A stretch of 9,604 nt of DNA from JANXXV01 sp038230275. GTDB lineage: Bacteria; Acidobacteriota; Terriglobia; Bryobacterales; Bryobacteraceae. The translations under genes and the position numbers were made by a program. The notes below the pieces were generated by a model that was given only the letters and a program-made list of their open reading frames with translations, was not told the origin of the DNA and ran no database searches. Each line of letters opens with the position of its first letter. The first letter of the stretch is position 1. Below are positions 1-7,208 of the stretch, one piece after another. Location of the stretch: positions 1 through 9,604 of the forward strand of contig JBBRNO010000197.1 of assembly GCA_038230275.1 (NCBI GenBank). Direction: 5' to 3'.

Positions 1-213
1 AACGGCAGCGGCTTCATCAGCGGACTTGGCAGCACGACGCTCAACCGCATCGTCTTTAACGGCCATGGCGGCGCAAAGACCGCCGAGCGCTGGAATGTCG
101 GCCGCCGCATCCGCGATGTGGAACAAGGCCCCGACGGCTCGCTGTGGATGCTGGAAGACGCCAGTCCCGGCGCCCTGATCCATGTAACACCCCAAGCGAT
201 GACTTCGCGCTAG
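1..213 (+). CDS. Glucose/sorbosone dehydrogenase-like protein, C-terminal end (partial)
   Basis: Frame 1 is open from the first base of the window to a TAG at 211-213, giving 70 C-terminal residues; the start lies outside. The segment RIRDVEQGPDGSLWMLED followed by GALIHVTP matches the last blade of the PQQ-dependent sugar dehydrogenase family (GSDH fold), whose members usually end with an R-x-R-D-V-x-x-GPDG-x-L-W/Y-x-L-x-D motif and a G-x-L/I-x-V strand. Enzymes of this family are soluble, periplasmic six-bladed propellers that oxidise aldoses or similar compounds with PQQ. The PQQ- and calcium-binding residues lie upstream, so catalytic competence cannot be judged. The coding frame ends only a few bases before the decayed transporter copy that starts near 219, so the native downstream flank of this gene appears to have been replaced. 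Family assignment is good; substrate is unknown. Confidence 0.78.
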   Translation, partial: NGSGFISGLGSTTLNRIVFNGHGGAKTAERWNVGRRIRDVEQGPDGSLWMLEDASPGALIHVTPQAMTSR

Positions 214-218
214 GGGAG

Positions 219-401
219 GAAACCGGCGCCAGAGCCATGCCGGCGATCAGGACCGGCCCCCGGCAAGGTGCGATAGACGGCCAGTGAGAGTAATCGTCGC
301 GACGGGTGCCATAATCGCCTTTCCGTACCGCATGGCATACAACAGTCACCGGACACCGATCAAATCGAGAATCGGTATTACTGCAGCGTCGGGCGCGCCG
401 G
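219..401 (-). pseudogene. DMT/EamA family transporter remnant, copy 1
   Basis: The minus strand here aligns base by base with the transporter remnant at 7887-8091. Shared stretches include catgccggcgatcag (copy 1 from 238), cgcatggcatac and ggaaa around the recognisable peptide YAMRYGK. Relative to that copy it lacks 21 bases between the codons for the II and MAPV segments, lacks 2 bases near the start of the following helix, and has about 1 extra base nearer the C-terminal end, so no frame encodes the whole segment. Only the last two or so membrane helices of a drug/metabolite transporter are represented. Both gene ends are missing: the C-terminal codons stop just downstream of the preceding dehydrogenase stop codon. 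It cannot make a working protein. Homology to copy 2 is seen directly; the family name rests on the better copy. Confidence 0.65.
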
Positions 402-417
402 ATTGAGCCGAAGTGCT

Positions 418-427
418 GTCGTACGAC
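418..427. repeat. 10-bp perfect palindrome
   Basis: The bases gtcgtacgac are fully self-complementary. The site lies between the transporter scrap and the 3' end of the toxin pseudogene. It may be chance or a remnant binding site; no function can be assigned. Confidence 0.3.
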
Positions 428-508
428 TTCCGCCCCTGCATTTCAGAACTGAACAACATCACGCTGTCGGCTGGGTCAGAGTAGTTCGGCGAGGGACTCA
501 GTTGTCAT

Positions 509-712
509 TTACCGCATGAGGGCGACCTCAGCGAGGATACCGTGGAGCGTGCCACTCTTCAGCGGATTGCGCAACGGCACCGTGATGAAATGAGCGGGAT
601 GTCCCGGATGCTGCAGCCGGACATGGCTCCCCTTCTGCCGGACGATGGTATATCCGGCCTGCTACAGCGTGCGAACCAGACGATCGCCGGACACGCCACG
701 CGGCAATTTCAT
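509..712 (-). pseudogene. hicA: HicA-type toxin gene interrupted by an amber codon
   Basis: Reading minus from ATG at 712-710 to TAA at 511-509 gives 68 codons, the normal size for HicA. The product would begin MKLPRGVSGDRLVRTL and continue, after a TAG at codon 17 (664-662), with QAGYTIVRQKGSHVRL, then ITVPLRNPLKSGTLHGILAEV. GSH (His30) is the conserved active-site histidine of HicA, a small double-stranded-RNA-binding-fold mRNA interferase, and the late TVP...L..GTL..I pattern is also typical. The ATG overlaps the stop of the antitoxin gene (ATGA), the classic coupled arrangement. Between the TAG and His30 there is no ATG, GTG or TTG in frame, so re-initiation could not restore an active toxin. 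Two other genes in the window end in TAG, so amber is a genuine stop here. I infer a recently inactivated toxin: apart from the one codon the frame is intact. Confidence 0.85.
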
Positions 713-924
713 GCAGCTTCCAAGGGAATCCGTTCGTTCTTGACGTAGTGCATCTGGACGAGCCGTGGACGAGTGGTGGCGCCTTCAAAATGGAACGAAA
801 CTGCCTCGATTAGGTTCGCGCGAAGTTCATCCCAACTGTCAGCGTCAGTGAAAATGCCGTGTCCCAACGCGCGCGCATAAAAGCCACCTTCCTCCGCATC
901 GCGAATTTCGAAGATTAGCTCCAT
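709..924 (-). CDS. hicB: HicB-family antitoxin, intact
   Basis: This encodes 71 residues starting MELIFEIRDAEEGGFYARAL and ending RIPLEAA, with the stop TGA overlapping the hicA start. The N-terminal half fits the partial RNase H-like fold of HicB antitoxins: a beta strand with an acidic E-x-x-x-GG-F/Y-x-A turn, then GIFTDADSWDELRANLIEAV, equivalent to the usual T-x-G-D/A-(S/T)-x-E-E-A/L-x-x-N helix. HicB binds and neutralises HicA, and many HicB proteins also repress their own operon. This one has no obvious added helix-turn-helix or ribbon-helix-helix domain, so autoregulation is uncertain. The frame stays open upstream to 1335, but that extension has arginine-rich, non-family sequence; the ATG at 924-922 gives a product of usual family length. 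No strong Shine-Dalgarno sequence is visible upstream. With its toxin broken it would be an orphan antitoxin. Confidence 0.8.
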   Translation of the reverse strand: MELIFEIRDAEEGGFYARALGHGIFTDADSWDELRANLIEAVSFHFEGATTRPRLVQMHYVKNERIPLEAA

Positions 925-1272
925 GACAATACAATACCCGACCGGAGTCGTCGCCCGATCAGAGCGGGAGGGCGCATCGTCGTGCCCTGTCGCACATCCC
1001 ATCCGCCGTGACCGACCAGATCGCCATTGAGGCCGAGGGCTGGTGTTTCCGCGCCCGTACCTGGATTGTGAAACTCTCACTCCAACACCAGACCTGGCAA
1101 GGTCTCGCATCAGCCCTAACTTCCGGATCGCCGACGATCCGGCCAGAATGCACCGTGACACTTCCCAGAACGCCGTTTGAGGCGATTTATCCGTATTGAG
1201 GCTCCTCGAAATACCGGTAAGCCCCACGCTATGGTGAGGGCTGTCGAAAGTGGTCGTAGGTAGTGGGTCAGT
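925..1272. other. Stretch with no supported gene
   Basis: Open frames exist on both strands (for example plus 1008-1199 and minus 959-1153), but their translations are rich in Arg, Ser and Cys and match no family I recognise. On the minus strand there are short phrases such as GRIVGDPEV and, in another frame, LPVFRGASI that faintly resemble DUF433-type antitoxin motifs. They lie in different frames, in the wrong order, and are too short to call. The stretch should contain whatever promoter drives the minus-strand hicBA pair, but no clear -35/-10 pair stands out. It is probably eroded accessory DNA. Confidence 0.5.
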
Positions 1273-1550
1273 TTGAATTATGCAGCAGCCCAACGATTGA
1301 CGGACGCGGGCGAAATTGTGGCCACGCTCGAACACCGGCGGTTCGCCGAGTTCTGCGACGCCTGTCGCCGGTATGGATGCATCGGACTTCGCTACGGGCG
1401 CCCGGGGCCAGAAAGACTCTCTCGGCGACCAGCTACAGCCCGTGCGAAAAGGCCAAAGAAACGGATCGATTGAGAAGCGTACCGCTGGAAGATCCTATCC
1501 CAGAATCGGCATTTTATACACCCTCCGTGGTGAGTACTGTCGCGTTGTAC
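1273..1550 (+). pseudogene. AAA+ ATPase (TniB/MuB/TnsC-like) remnant, frameshifted at Walker A
   Basis: From TTG at 1273 the frame reads ...IVATLEHRRFAEFCDACRRYGCIGLRYG, which resembles the N-terminus of a group of AAA ATPases that often accompany DDE transposases and normally continue YGPPGVGKTLSA. Here one C seems to be lost around 1399 (tacgggcgcccgggg where tacgggccgcccgggg would fit), shifting the frame. In the next frame the text resumes as PGARKTLSATSYSPCEKAKE and then PLEDPIPESAFYTPSVVS, the expected continuation. The GK of Walker A has also become RK, so nucleotide binding would be damaged even without the shift. Similarity stops near 1550 and the frame closes at 1563-1565. Walker B, sensor and C-terminal regions are absent. 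The family match is from memory of conserved motifs, so the exact subfamily is uncertain; the frameshift and truncation are seen directly. Confidence 0.6.
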
Positions 1551-1830
1551 TTGAAGAGGATCTAGCGCAGGTTTGGTGTAAGCACACGACGCCGGCGCGA
1601 GCGCCGGTAGCAGCGAGCGAGCGCACAGCGACTTGGTCCCCGCGCATTCTCGACAGCCAACTCACCCGATGCAGAACTTGGATAGGGCAGTCCAAGCGGA
1701 ATATCACGGAAACACAGGTCTGATTTTCGTCGGTACCCGTTCTCAAGCCCACGCTGGATGAAGCCGCCTCGACTCTTCTCCGTTGCAATCGGTCGCATGA
1801 AAACAAATTTAGGTTCTAGACCAGAGGCCC
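1551..1830. other. Intergenic stretch, no gene recognised
   Basis: Overlapping open frames on the minus strand (1562-1798 and 1495-1806) and the plus strand (to 1723) give basic, low-quality translations without family motifs, and none has a ribosome binding site. The only structure I see is the GC-rich inverted repeat at 1592-1607. The stretch lies between the truncated ATPase remnant and the receptor promoter and is probably eroded sequence. Confidence 0.5.
1592..1607. repeat. GC-rich 7-bp inverted repeat
   Basis: ccggcgc, two bases, then gcgccgg form a perfect inverted repeat. No T-run follows on either strand, so it is not a good intrinsic terminator. It lies about 225 bases upstream of the receptor promoter. 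Confidence 0.35.
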
Positions 1831-1858
1831 TTTATCGTTCCCTGCGTATATGTATAAT
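1831..1858 (+). promoter_or_regulatory. Probable sigma-70-type promoter for the receptor-hydrolase unit
   Basis: A perfect -10 hexamer TATAAT sits at 1853-1858, in a locally AT-rich patch unlike the surrounding GC-rich DNA. A weak -35 candidate, TTTATC, lies at 1831-1836 with 16-base spacing. Transcription would start near 1865, leaving a leader of about 60 bases before the receptor ATG at 1924. The -10 is convincing by position and sequence; the -35 is poor, so an activator or another sigma factor may be involved. Confidence 0.6.
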
Positions 1859-1911
1859 AGCCTATACTCTTGGTTTTTGCCCCGTTCGCTTCCGGGAGTT
1901 TAAATCTTTCT

Positions 1912-1916
1912 GGAGG
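1912..1916 (+). promoter_or_regulatory. Ribosome binding site that fixes the receptor start
   Basis: GGAGG is followed by 7 bases and then ATG at 1924. It selects that ATG over the in-frame ATG at 1870, which would add 18 residues before the signal peptide and lies almost on the -10 box. Confidence 0.85.
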
Positions 1917-1923
1917 TAGTTCG

Positions 1924-4900
1924 ATGAAGGCTATAGTCTCTCTTTTCGCCGCAGCCACCCTTGCGGTTTACGGCGCGGATCCAACAGGAACCATCGCTGG
2001 CACGATCGTCGATCAGACCGGTGCCTCGGTCGTTGGCGCCAAAGTCACCGTTGCCGCCCTGACCACCGGCCTTTCCCGCGCCGCTGTCAGCGCCGGGGAC
2101 GGCGGCTACGTATTCCCGCTGCTTCCCACCGGCGCCTACAACGTCACGGTGGAGGCGTCCGGATTCCGGCGCTTTGAACAGCGCGGCGTTGCCGTCAAGG
2201 TGGATGGCAACGCCACTGTTCCCGTCGTTCTCCAACTCGGTGCCACCAGCGATACGGTGACCGTCGACTCGAGCGCGGAAATGATTGAAACCCGCTCAGG
2301 CACCCTGAGCGCCGTCGTCGGCCAGCAGAAGCTGATCGAACTTCCCCTCAATGGCCGCAACGCCGCCACGCTTGTCCTCCTTGCGCCCGGCACCGCTGAT
2401 CTCACCGGCCCCAACGCCCGCGGCAGCGGCGATACACAGCAGGGCGTAACCTACCCCGGCGCCCAGTCCATCACCTCAAACGGCGCTCGCGCCGACGGCG
2501 TGAATTACCTGCTCGACGGCGGCAGCAACATCGACCCTTACACCAACGTCAACAATCCCTTCCCCAATCCCGACGCGCTGGAAGAATTCAGCGTCCAAAC
2601 CAATAACTACGGCGCCGAGCAGGGCCGCGCCTCGGGGGCCGTCGTCAACATTGTCACCAAGTCCGGCACCAACCTTTTCCACGGCAGCGCCTTCGAATTC
2701 CTCCGCAATGGCGCCATGAACGCCCGCAATTTTTTCTCCGTCATCCCGGATAAGCTGAAGCGGAACCAGTTCGGCGGCAGCTTCGGCGGCCCGGTGATAA
2801 AAGATAAACTCTTCTTCTTCGGCACCTATCAGGGCACGCAAGTGCGCGATCTCTCCAGCGGCAACACCGCTTTCGTCCTGACTGCCGCCCAACAGGCCGG
2901 CAACTTCTCCTCACTCTCCCGCAGCCTGGTGGATCCCACCACTAAACAGCCCTTCCCGGGGAACATCATCCCGGCCAGCCGGATCGATCCGGTTACCAAA
3001 AAGCTCCTGCCCCTCATCCCCATCTCCAGCGCCAGTGACGGCTTCCTGGTGTTCACCCGGCCCGTCAACGATCACGAAAACCAGTTCATGGGCCGTGTCG
3101 ATTATCTGCTCTCCAAACACCGCCTCTACGGCCGCTACTTCTACTCCAAGTACTTGCGCGCCGGCGTGTCCGGGGCCGGGAATCTGGTGCGCGGCACCGG
3201 CGGCCGTGAGTTCTTCAACCAAAGCGTTGCCGTCAGCGACACCTACACCCTCGGCCCCACCCTGCTCAACAGCTTCAACTTCTCTTTCTCCAACAATAAA
3301 GGCACCGCCATCAGCGGCGCGCCGTTCAGCCTGAACAGCATCGGTGTCAACATCGCCGGCCCCAACCCGCCGGAAATCAACATCTCCATCGCCGGCTTCT
3401 TCAACATGAGCTCAGGCGCGCCCGGCGAATTCGTCCGCGACAACTTCCACTTTGCCGACAGCGTCCACTGGATCAAAGGCAAGCACGAAATCGCCTTCGG
3501 CGGTGATTTCATGCGGATGAAAGTGGACCTCGCCAACTCCTATCGCCAGGCCGGCCGCTTCCGCTTCCGCGGCGCCAACTACTCCGGCGACGCCCGCAGC
3601 GACTTCATGCTCGGCTCGGTTGAGCGCTTCCTCCAAGGGGGAGGCGAATATGCCGCCCGCCGCGGCAACCTCGGCAGCCTCTTTGTCCAAGACAACTTCC
3701 GCGTCTCCCGCCAGTTGAATGTCAACATCGGCCTGCGTTGGGATCCGTTCCTCCCGTACACGGACCAACTCGGACGTACCGAATGTTTCGTCGCCGGCAA
3801 GCAGTCGCAACGGTTTCCCAAGGCCCCCACCGGCTACCTGTTTGCCGGTGATTCGGACTGCCCGGCCGGGGGCAGCAAGAATGCATGGATGCTGCTGTCG
3901 CCCCGATTTGGCTTCGCCTACAACATCGGCGGAAATAGCCGCACCACCCTCCGCGGTGGCTTCGGCGTCTTTTATCAGCCGCCCTTCGTCGAAGCTTACA
4001 ACAACATGGTGGATAGCGCGCCCTTCAGTCCGCAGATCATCCGGTTTGGCGTACCCTTCGCCAACCCTTACGCGGGCGCGCGGAATCCCTTCCCCGCCGA
4101 ATTCGCCCCCGCCCCGCCGGCCAAAGATATCGGGTTTGACAAGCCTGTGGTCGGCGTCTCCTACGCTTCCGATTGGAAGCCCGCACAGGTGCTCAGCTGG
4201 AATCTGACGCTCGAACACCAACTGCGCAAGGAGGTCCTGGTCCGCGCCGCCTACGTCGCCTCGAAGGGCTCGCACCTTGGCTACAACACCGATCTCAACG
4301 CGCCCAGATACTTCGCCGGCGCCGCTGATGTCGATCTCTCCCTGCGCCGTCCCTACAAGGACTTCGACCTGATCACCCAGAACATCTCGGGCGGTAACTC
4401 CATCTTTAATTCGTTGCAGCTGGGCATCGATAAGCGGTTCGCGAAAGGGTTCACGATCGGCGGAAACTACACGTGGGGCCGCAGCCTCGATACCGCGTCC
4501 TTCCTCACCGATCTGGACGGCATCAACGTCATCAACCCCTTCAACGTCCGCGCCTATCGCGGCCTTTCGGATTTCAGCCTAGCCCACCGCTTCGTCCTGA
4601 ACTACCTTTGGATCATGCCCTCCCCGAAGGGTTCCCTCCGCCACATCCTGGGCGGCTGGGAATCGTCCGGCATCTGGAACTGGCAGCACGGTTTCCCCAT
4701 TAACATCAGCTCAGGAGATGACACCTCCCTCACCGCGATCGGTAACGATCAGGCCGATGTCGTGAGCAGCCCCAGCTACACCAGCGGTTCCCGCGGAGCA
4801 CAGATCAGGCAGTGGTTTAGCACCAACTCCTTCCGCGTCGCCAAAGAAGGCACTTTCGGCAACGTCGGCCGCAACACGCTCTACGGCCCTGGCACCTTTA

Positions 4901-5097
4901 ATATCGATTTCTCGCTGCACAAATCGATCCCCATCACCGAAAAGCTGAAACTGCAGTATAGAGCCGAGTTCTTTAACGTCATGAATCACCCGATTCTCGG
5001 TAACCCGGGAACAACCGTCACCTCCGGCGGCTTTGGCCGCATCACCAGTGCCGGCGCTCCTCGCGTCATCCAAATGGCGTTGAAGTTGAACTTCTAA
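1924..5097 (+). CDS. TonB-dependent receptor, Oar-like, with N-terminal carboxypeptidase-regulatory-like domain
   Basis: The 1057-residue outer-membrane protein begins with a signal peptide (MKAIVSLFAAATLAVYGA, likely cleaved near residue 18). Residues about 19-107 form a transthyretin-like carboxypeptidase-regulatory domain: TGTIAGTIVDQTGASVVGAKV, later GGYVFPLLPTGAYNVTVEASGF. A plug-like region follows at about 115-250, with IELPLNGRNAATLVLLAPG, YLLDGG, ALEEFSVQTNNYGAEQGRAS and VVNIVTKSGTN. The rest is a beta barrel beginning around FHGSAFEFLRN and ending in a terminal aromatic, ALKLNF, as outer-membrane barrels do. The family takes up bulky ligands with TonB/ExbBD energy, or has surface roles as in myxobacterial Oar. 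No SusD-like partner, FecR or sigma-factor gene is adjacent, so the substrate is open. The start is set by GGAGG at 1912-1916. The hydrolase gene follows 5 bases after the stop, implying co-transcription. The sequence looks intact. Confidence 0.92.
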   Translation: MKAIVSLFAAATLAVYGADPTGTIAGTIVDQTGASVVGAKVTVAALTTGLSRAAVSAGDGGYVFPLLPTGAYNVTVEASGFRRFEQRGVAVKVDGNATVPVVLQLGATSDTVTVDSSAEMIETRSGTLSAVVGQQKLIELPLNGRNAATLVLLAPGTADLTGPNARGSGDTQQGVTYPGAQSITSNGARADGVNYLLDGGSNIDPYTNVNNPFPNPDALEEFSVQTNNYGAEQGRASGAVVNIVTKSGTNLFHGSAFEFLRNGAMNARNFFSVIPDKLKRNQFGGSFGGPVIKDKLFFFGTYQGTQVRDLSSGNTAFVLTAAQQAGNFSSLSRSLVDPTTKQPFPGNIIPASRIDPVTKKLLPLIPISSASDGFLVFTRPVNDHENQFMGRVDYLLSKHRLYGRYFYSKYLRAGVSGAGNLVRGTGGREFFNQSVAVSDTYTLGPTLLNSFNFSFSNNKGTAISGAPFSLNSIGVNIAGPNPPEINISIAGFFNMSSGAPGEFVRDNFHFADSVHWIKGKHEIAFGGDFMRMKVDLANSYRQAGRFRFRGANYSGDARSDFMLGSVERFLQGGGEYAARRGNLGSLFVQDNFRVSRQLNVNIGLRWDPFLPYTDQLGRTECFVAGKQSQRFPKAPTGYLFAGDSDCPAGGSKNAWMLLSPRFGFAYNIGGNSRTTLRGGFGVFYQPPFVEAYNNMVDSAPFSPQIIRFGVPFANPYAGARNPFPAEFAPAPPAKDIGFDKPVVGVSYASDWKPAQVLSWNLTLEHQLRKEVLVRAAYVASKGSHLGYNTDLNAPRYFAGAADVDLSLRRPYKDFDLITQNISGGNSIFNSLQLGIDKRFAKGFTIGGNYTWGRSLDTASFLTDLDGINVINPFNVRAYRGLSDFSLAHRFVLNYLWIMPSPKGSLRHILGGWESSGIWNWQHGFPINISSGDDTSLTAIGNDQADVVSSPSYTSGSRGAQIRQWFSTNSFRVAKEGTFGNVGRNTLYGPGTFNIDFSLHKSIPITEKLKLQYRAEFFNVMNHPILGNPGTTVTSGGFGRITSAGAPRVIQMALKLNF

Positions 5098-5102
5098 CCC
5101 CA

Positions 5103-7208
5103 ATGACCCGACGTGACCTGCTATGGCTTACCGCCGGACCGGCCTTCGCACAAACAGGCTTCCCCGGTGTCCCCTACCGTGAATATGCCAGGTGCCTTCC
5201 CGACTACCTCCGCGCCCTTTCCGCGCGCGCCTACCAAACCCGCAACGCCGAACTCGACAAGCTCACCACAGCCGAAGCGGTCCGGCGCCGGCAGGCCTGG
5301 GCCCGGGAGACGCTATGGAGGCTCATCGGCGGCCGGCCCGAGCAGACGCCGTTAAACGCACGCACCGTCGGGTCGTTCACTCGCGATGGTTACAAGGTCG
5401 AAAAAGTGGTGTACGAGAGCCGGCCGGAACTCTGGATCCCGGCCAACCTCTACATCCCCACCACCGGCAAGCAGCCCTACCCCGGCGTGCTTTTCCAAAT
5501 GGGCCACTCGCTCAACGGTAAGGCGTATGATTCTTATCAGCGCTGCTGCCAGGCGCTCGCCAAACTCGGCTACCTGGTCCTCGCCTTCGATCCCATGGGC
5601 CAGGGCGAGCGCACCTATTACCCCAACGCCGAACTCACCCGCACTCGCCTGCACTCGGCGGACGAAGAACACACCCTTCCGGGCAAACAGATGCTGCTGC
5701 TCGGCCACACCAGCTCCCGCTTCCAGGTATGGGATGCCATCCGCAGCCTCGACTATCTTGCCGCCCATCCAGCCGTCGACCCCAAACGTATCGCCTCTAT
5801 CGGTCAGTCTGGGGGCGGCACGCTCACCATGCTCTTAATGGCCGTCGAGGACCGCCTCGCCACCGCCGTCGTATGCAGCGGCAACACCGAAAACGTCGCT
5901 TGCGCCAACTTCAACCCGCCCGGTTCCAGCGATGACGCGGAACAGAACTTCCTCGATTCCGGCCCCGCCGGCTTCGACCGCTGGGATCTGTTCTACCCCT
6001 TCGCCCCCAAACCGCTCCTGATCACCGTCAGCGACAAAGACAAGTTCGGCACGTACTCCCCGAACTACATCAGCAACGGCTGGGAGGAGTTCCAAAAGCT
6101 CCGCAAGGTTTACGAAGTCATGGGACAGCCCGACCAAATCGCCTGGGCCGATACGCCCCTGCCGCACGGCCTCTCCTACGACAGCCGCCTGCAGGTCTAC
6201 TCTTGGTTAGCCCGTTACCTCAAAGGCGAATCGGCGTCCGTCACCCAGGAGCCCGCCGTCAACCCTGAAGCCGACGCCACTCTGAACGTCGCCGAAAGCG
6301 GCAACGTTGTTAAATCCTTCGGCGGCGCCACCCCGTTCACTCTCAACAAATCCGCCGCCGTCCCCCGCTCGCCCATGCCGCTTGATCGACTGCTCCGCAT
6401 CGACCGCACGGCCGCCCCTCCTCGCATGACCGTGCTCCGTCGCGCACCCTCCCGCGGCGTCAGCATCGAAGCCGTCGAAATCCCCTCTGCCCCCAACGTC
6501 TTTCTACCCGCCTGGCTCTTTCTTCCCGCCAAGAACGATCCGTCGAAGCCGCTCCTTTTCGCCTTGGAATCTAGCGGGAGAAACTTCCGCTGGCACGAAG
6601 GCGAAATGTACCAGCAACTCGCCCAGCAAGGCTTCCCGGTCTGCGTGCCCGACGTTCGCGGCATCGGCGACCTTACGCCTGAGTTCGGCCGCGGCGCGGC
6701 TGACCACGCCCGCTCCCACCAGACGGAGGAGGATTACGCTTGGAGTTCCATGATCCTCGGCAAGCCGCTGCTCGGCCAGCGCGTCACCGACATCCTGGCC
6801 GTCGCGGCCGCTTTCCGCGCCTATCCGGGAATGGCCGGACGCAAGCTCCGCCTGGCCGCCTGGGGCCGCCTTACCAGCGCAGCTCTCTTCGCCGCCGCCC
6901 TCGATCCCCAGATCGCCGAAATCTATCTCTCCGGAGCCCTCCTGTCCTATCGCGACGTCGTCGAAACGGAAGAGTTCCGCACGCCGCTGGCCGACATGGT
7001 TCCCGGCCTCCTACGCCATACCGATCTGCCGGAAGTGGCCCGCGCCATCTCCCCCCGCCAAGTCGTCCTGGCCGGCCTCGCGACCGCCAAAGGTGCGCCT
7101 GCGGCCAGTGCCGATATCGAACGTCTCTACTCCGGCGCAGCCAACGTCGTCATCAAACCCCGCGCCGCCTGGACCGCGGAGGCCCTGGCCAAACCCAATT
7201 CCTTGTAA
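5103..7208 (+). CDS. Exported tandem alpha/beta-hydrolase, acetyl-xylan-esterase/dienelactone-hydrolase-like, second half degenerate
   Basis: The 701-residue protein starts MTRRDLLWLTAGPAFAQ: a short twin-arginine-like signal with likely cleavage after AFA. Residues about 110-375 are an alpha/beta-hydrolase of the AXE1/DLH superfamily: YPGVLFQMGHSLNGK, LAFDPMGQGER, nucleophile elbow GQSGGG (Ser236), LLITVSDKDKFG (Asp311 or Asp313 as acid) and LPHG (His355). The catalytic triad therefore seems complete, pointing to ester hydrolysis in the periplasm or beyond. Residues about 445-690 repeat the fold (VFLPAWLFLPA, PVCVPDVRGIGD), but the elbow reads LAAWGRLTSAAL, with no Gly-X-Ser-X-Gly, and no C-terminal Asp/His pair is evident. 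The second half is probably structural or ligand-binding. The gene lies 5 bases after the receptor stop with no clear Shine-Dalgarno, suggesting translational coupling. The substrate is unknown; acetylated polysaccharide or aromatic esters are possibilities. A peptidase of the S9 type is a less likely alternative. Confidence 0.85.
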   Translation: MTRRDLLWLTAGPAFAQTGFPGVPYREYARCLPDYLRALSARAYQTRNAELDKLTTAEAVRRRQAWARETLWRLIGGRPEQTPLNARTVGSFTRDGYKVEKVVYESRPELWIPANLYIPTTGKQPYPGVLFQMGHSLNGKAYDSYQRCCQALAKLGYLVLAFDPMGQGERTYYPNAELTRTRLHSADEEHTLPGKQMLLLGHTSSRFQVWDAIRSLDYLAAHPAVDPKRIASIGQSGGGTLTMLLMAVEDRLATAVVCSGNTENVACANFNPPGSSDDAEQNFLDSGPAGFDRWDLFYPFAPKPLLITVSDKDKFGTYSPNYISNGWEEFQKLRKVYEVMGQPDQIAWADTPLPHGLSYDSRLQVYSWLARYLKGESASVTQEPAVNPEADATLNVAESGNVVKSFGGATPFTLNKSAAVPRSPMPLDRLLRIDRTAAPPRMTVLRRAPSRGVSIEAVEIPSAPNVFLPAWLFLPAKNDPSKPLLFALESSGRNFRWHEGEMYQQLAQQGFPVCVPDVRGIGDLTPEFGRGAADHARSHQTEEDYAWSSMILGKPLLGQRVTDILAVAAAFRAYPGMAGRKLRLAAWGRLTSAALFAAALDPQIAEIYLSGALLSYRDVVETEEFRTPLADMVPGLLRHTDLPEVARAISPRQVVLAGLATAKGAPAASADIERLYSGAANVVIKPRAAWTAEALAKPNSL

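Noticed and set aside
662..664. Possible recoding of TAG, given amber codons inside both hicA and the transporter frame
   Set aside because: The dehydrogenase (211-213) and the propeller gene (8253-8255) both end in TAG, and the transporter frame also carries a TGA and a probable deletion, so ordinary pseudogene decay explains the amber codons.
925..1200. DUF433-type antitoxin remnant (minus-strand phrases GRIVGDPEV and LPVFRGASI)
   Set aside because: The phrases are short, in different frames, and in the wrong order relative to the family, with no helix-turn-helix-like remainder.
925..1335. N-terminal extension of HicB (frame open up to 1335)
   Set aside because: The extension is arginine/serine-rich and unlike the family; the ATG at 922-924 gives the normal HicB length and begins exactly at the conserved domain.
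1870..1923. Upstream ATG at 1870 as the receptor start
   Set aside because: It would place non-signal residues before a good signal peptide, has no ribosome binding site, and lies 12 bases after the -10 box; GGAGG at 1912-1916 supports ATG 1924.
3412..4275. 287-residue minus-strand open frame inside the receptor gene
   Set aside because: It is the antisense shadow of a GC-rich gene; the Gly/Ala/Val/Glu-rich translation shows no family motif, and the plus-strand receptor is unequivocal.
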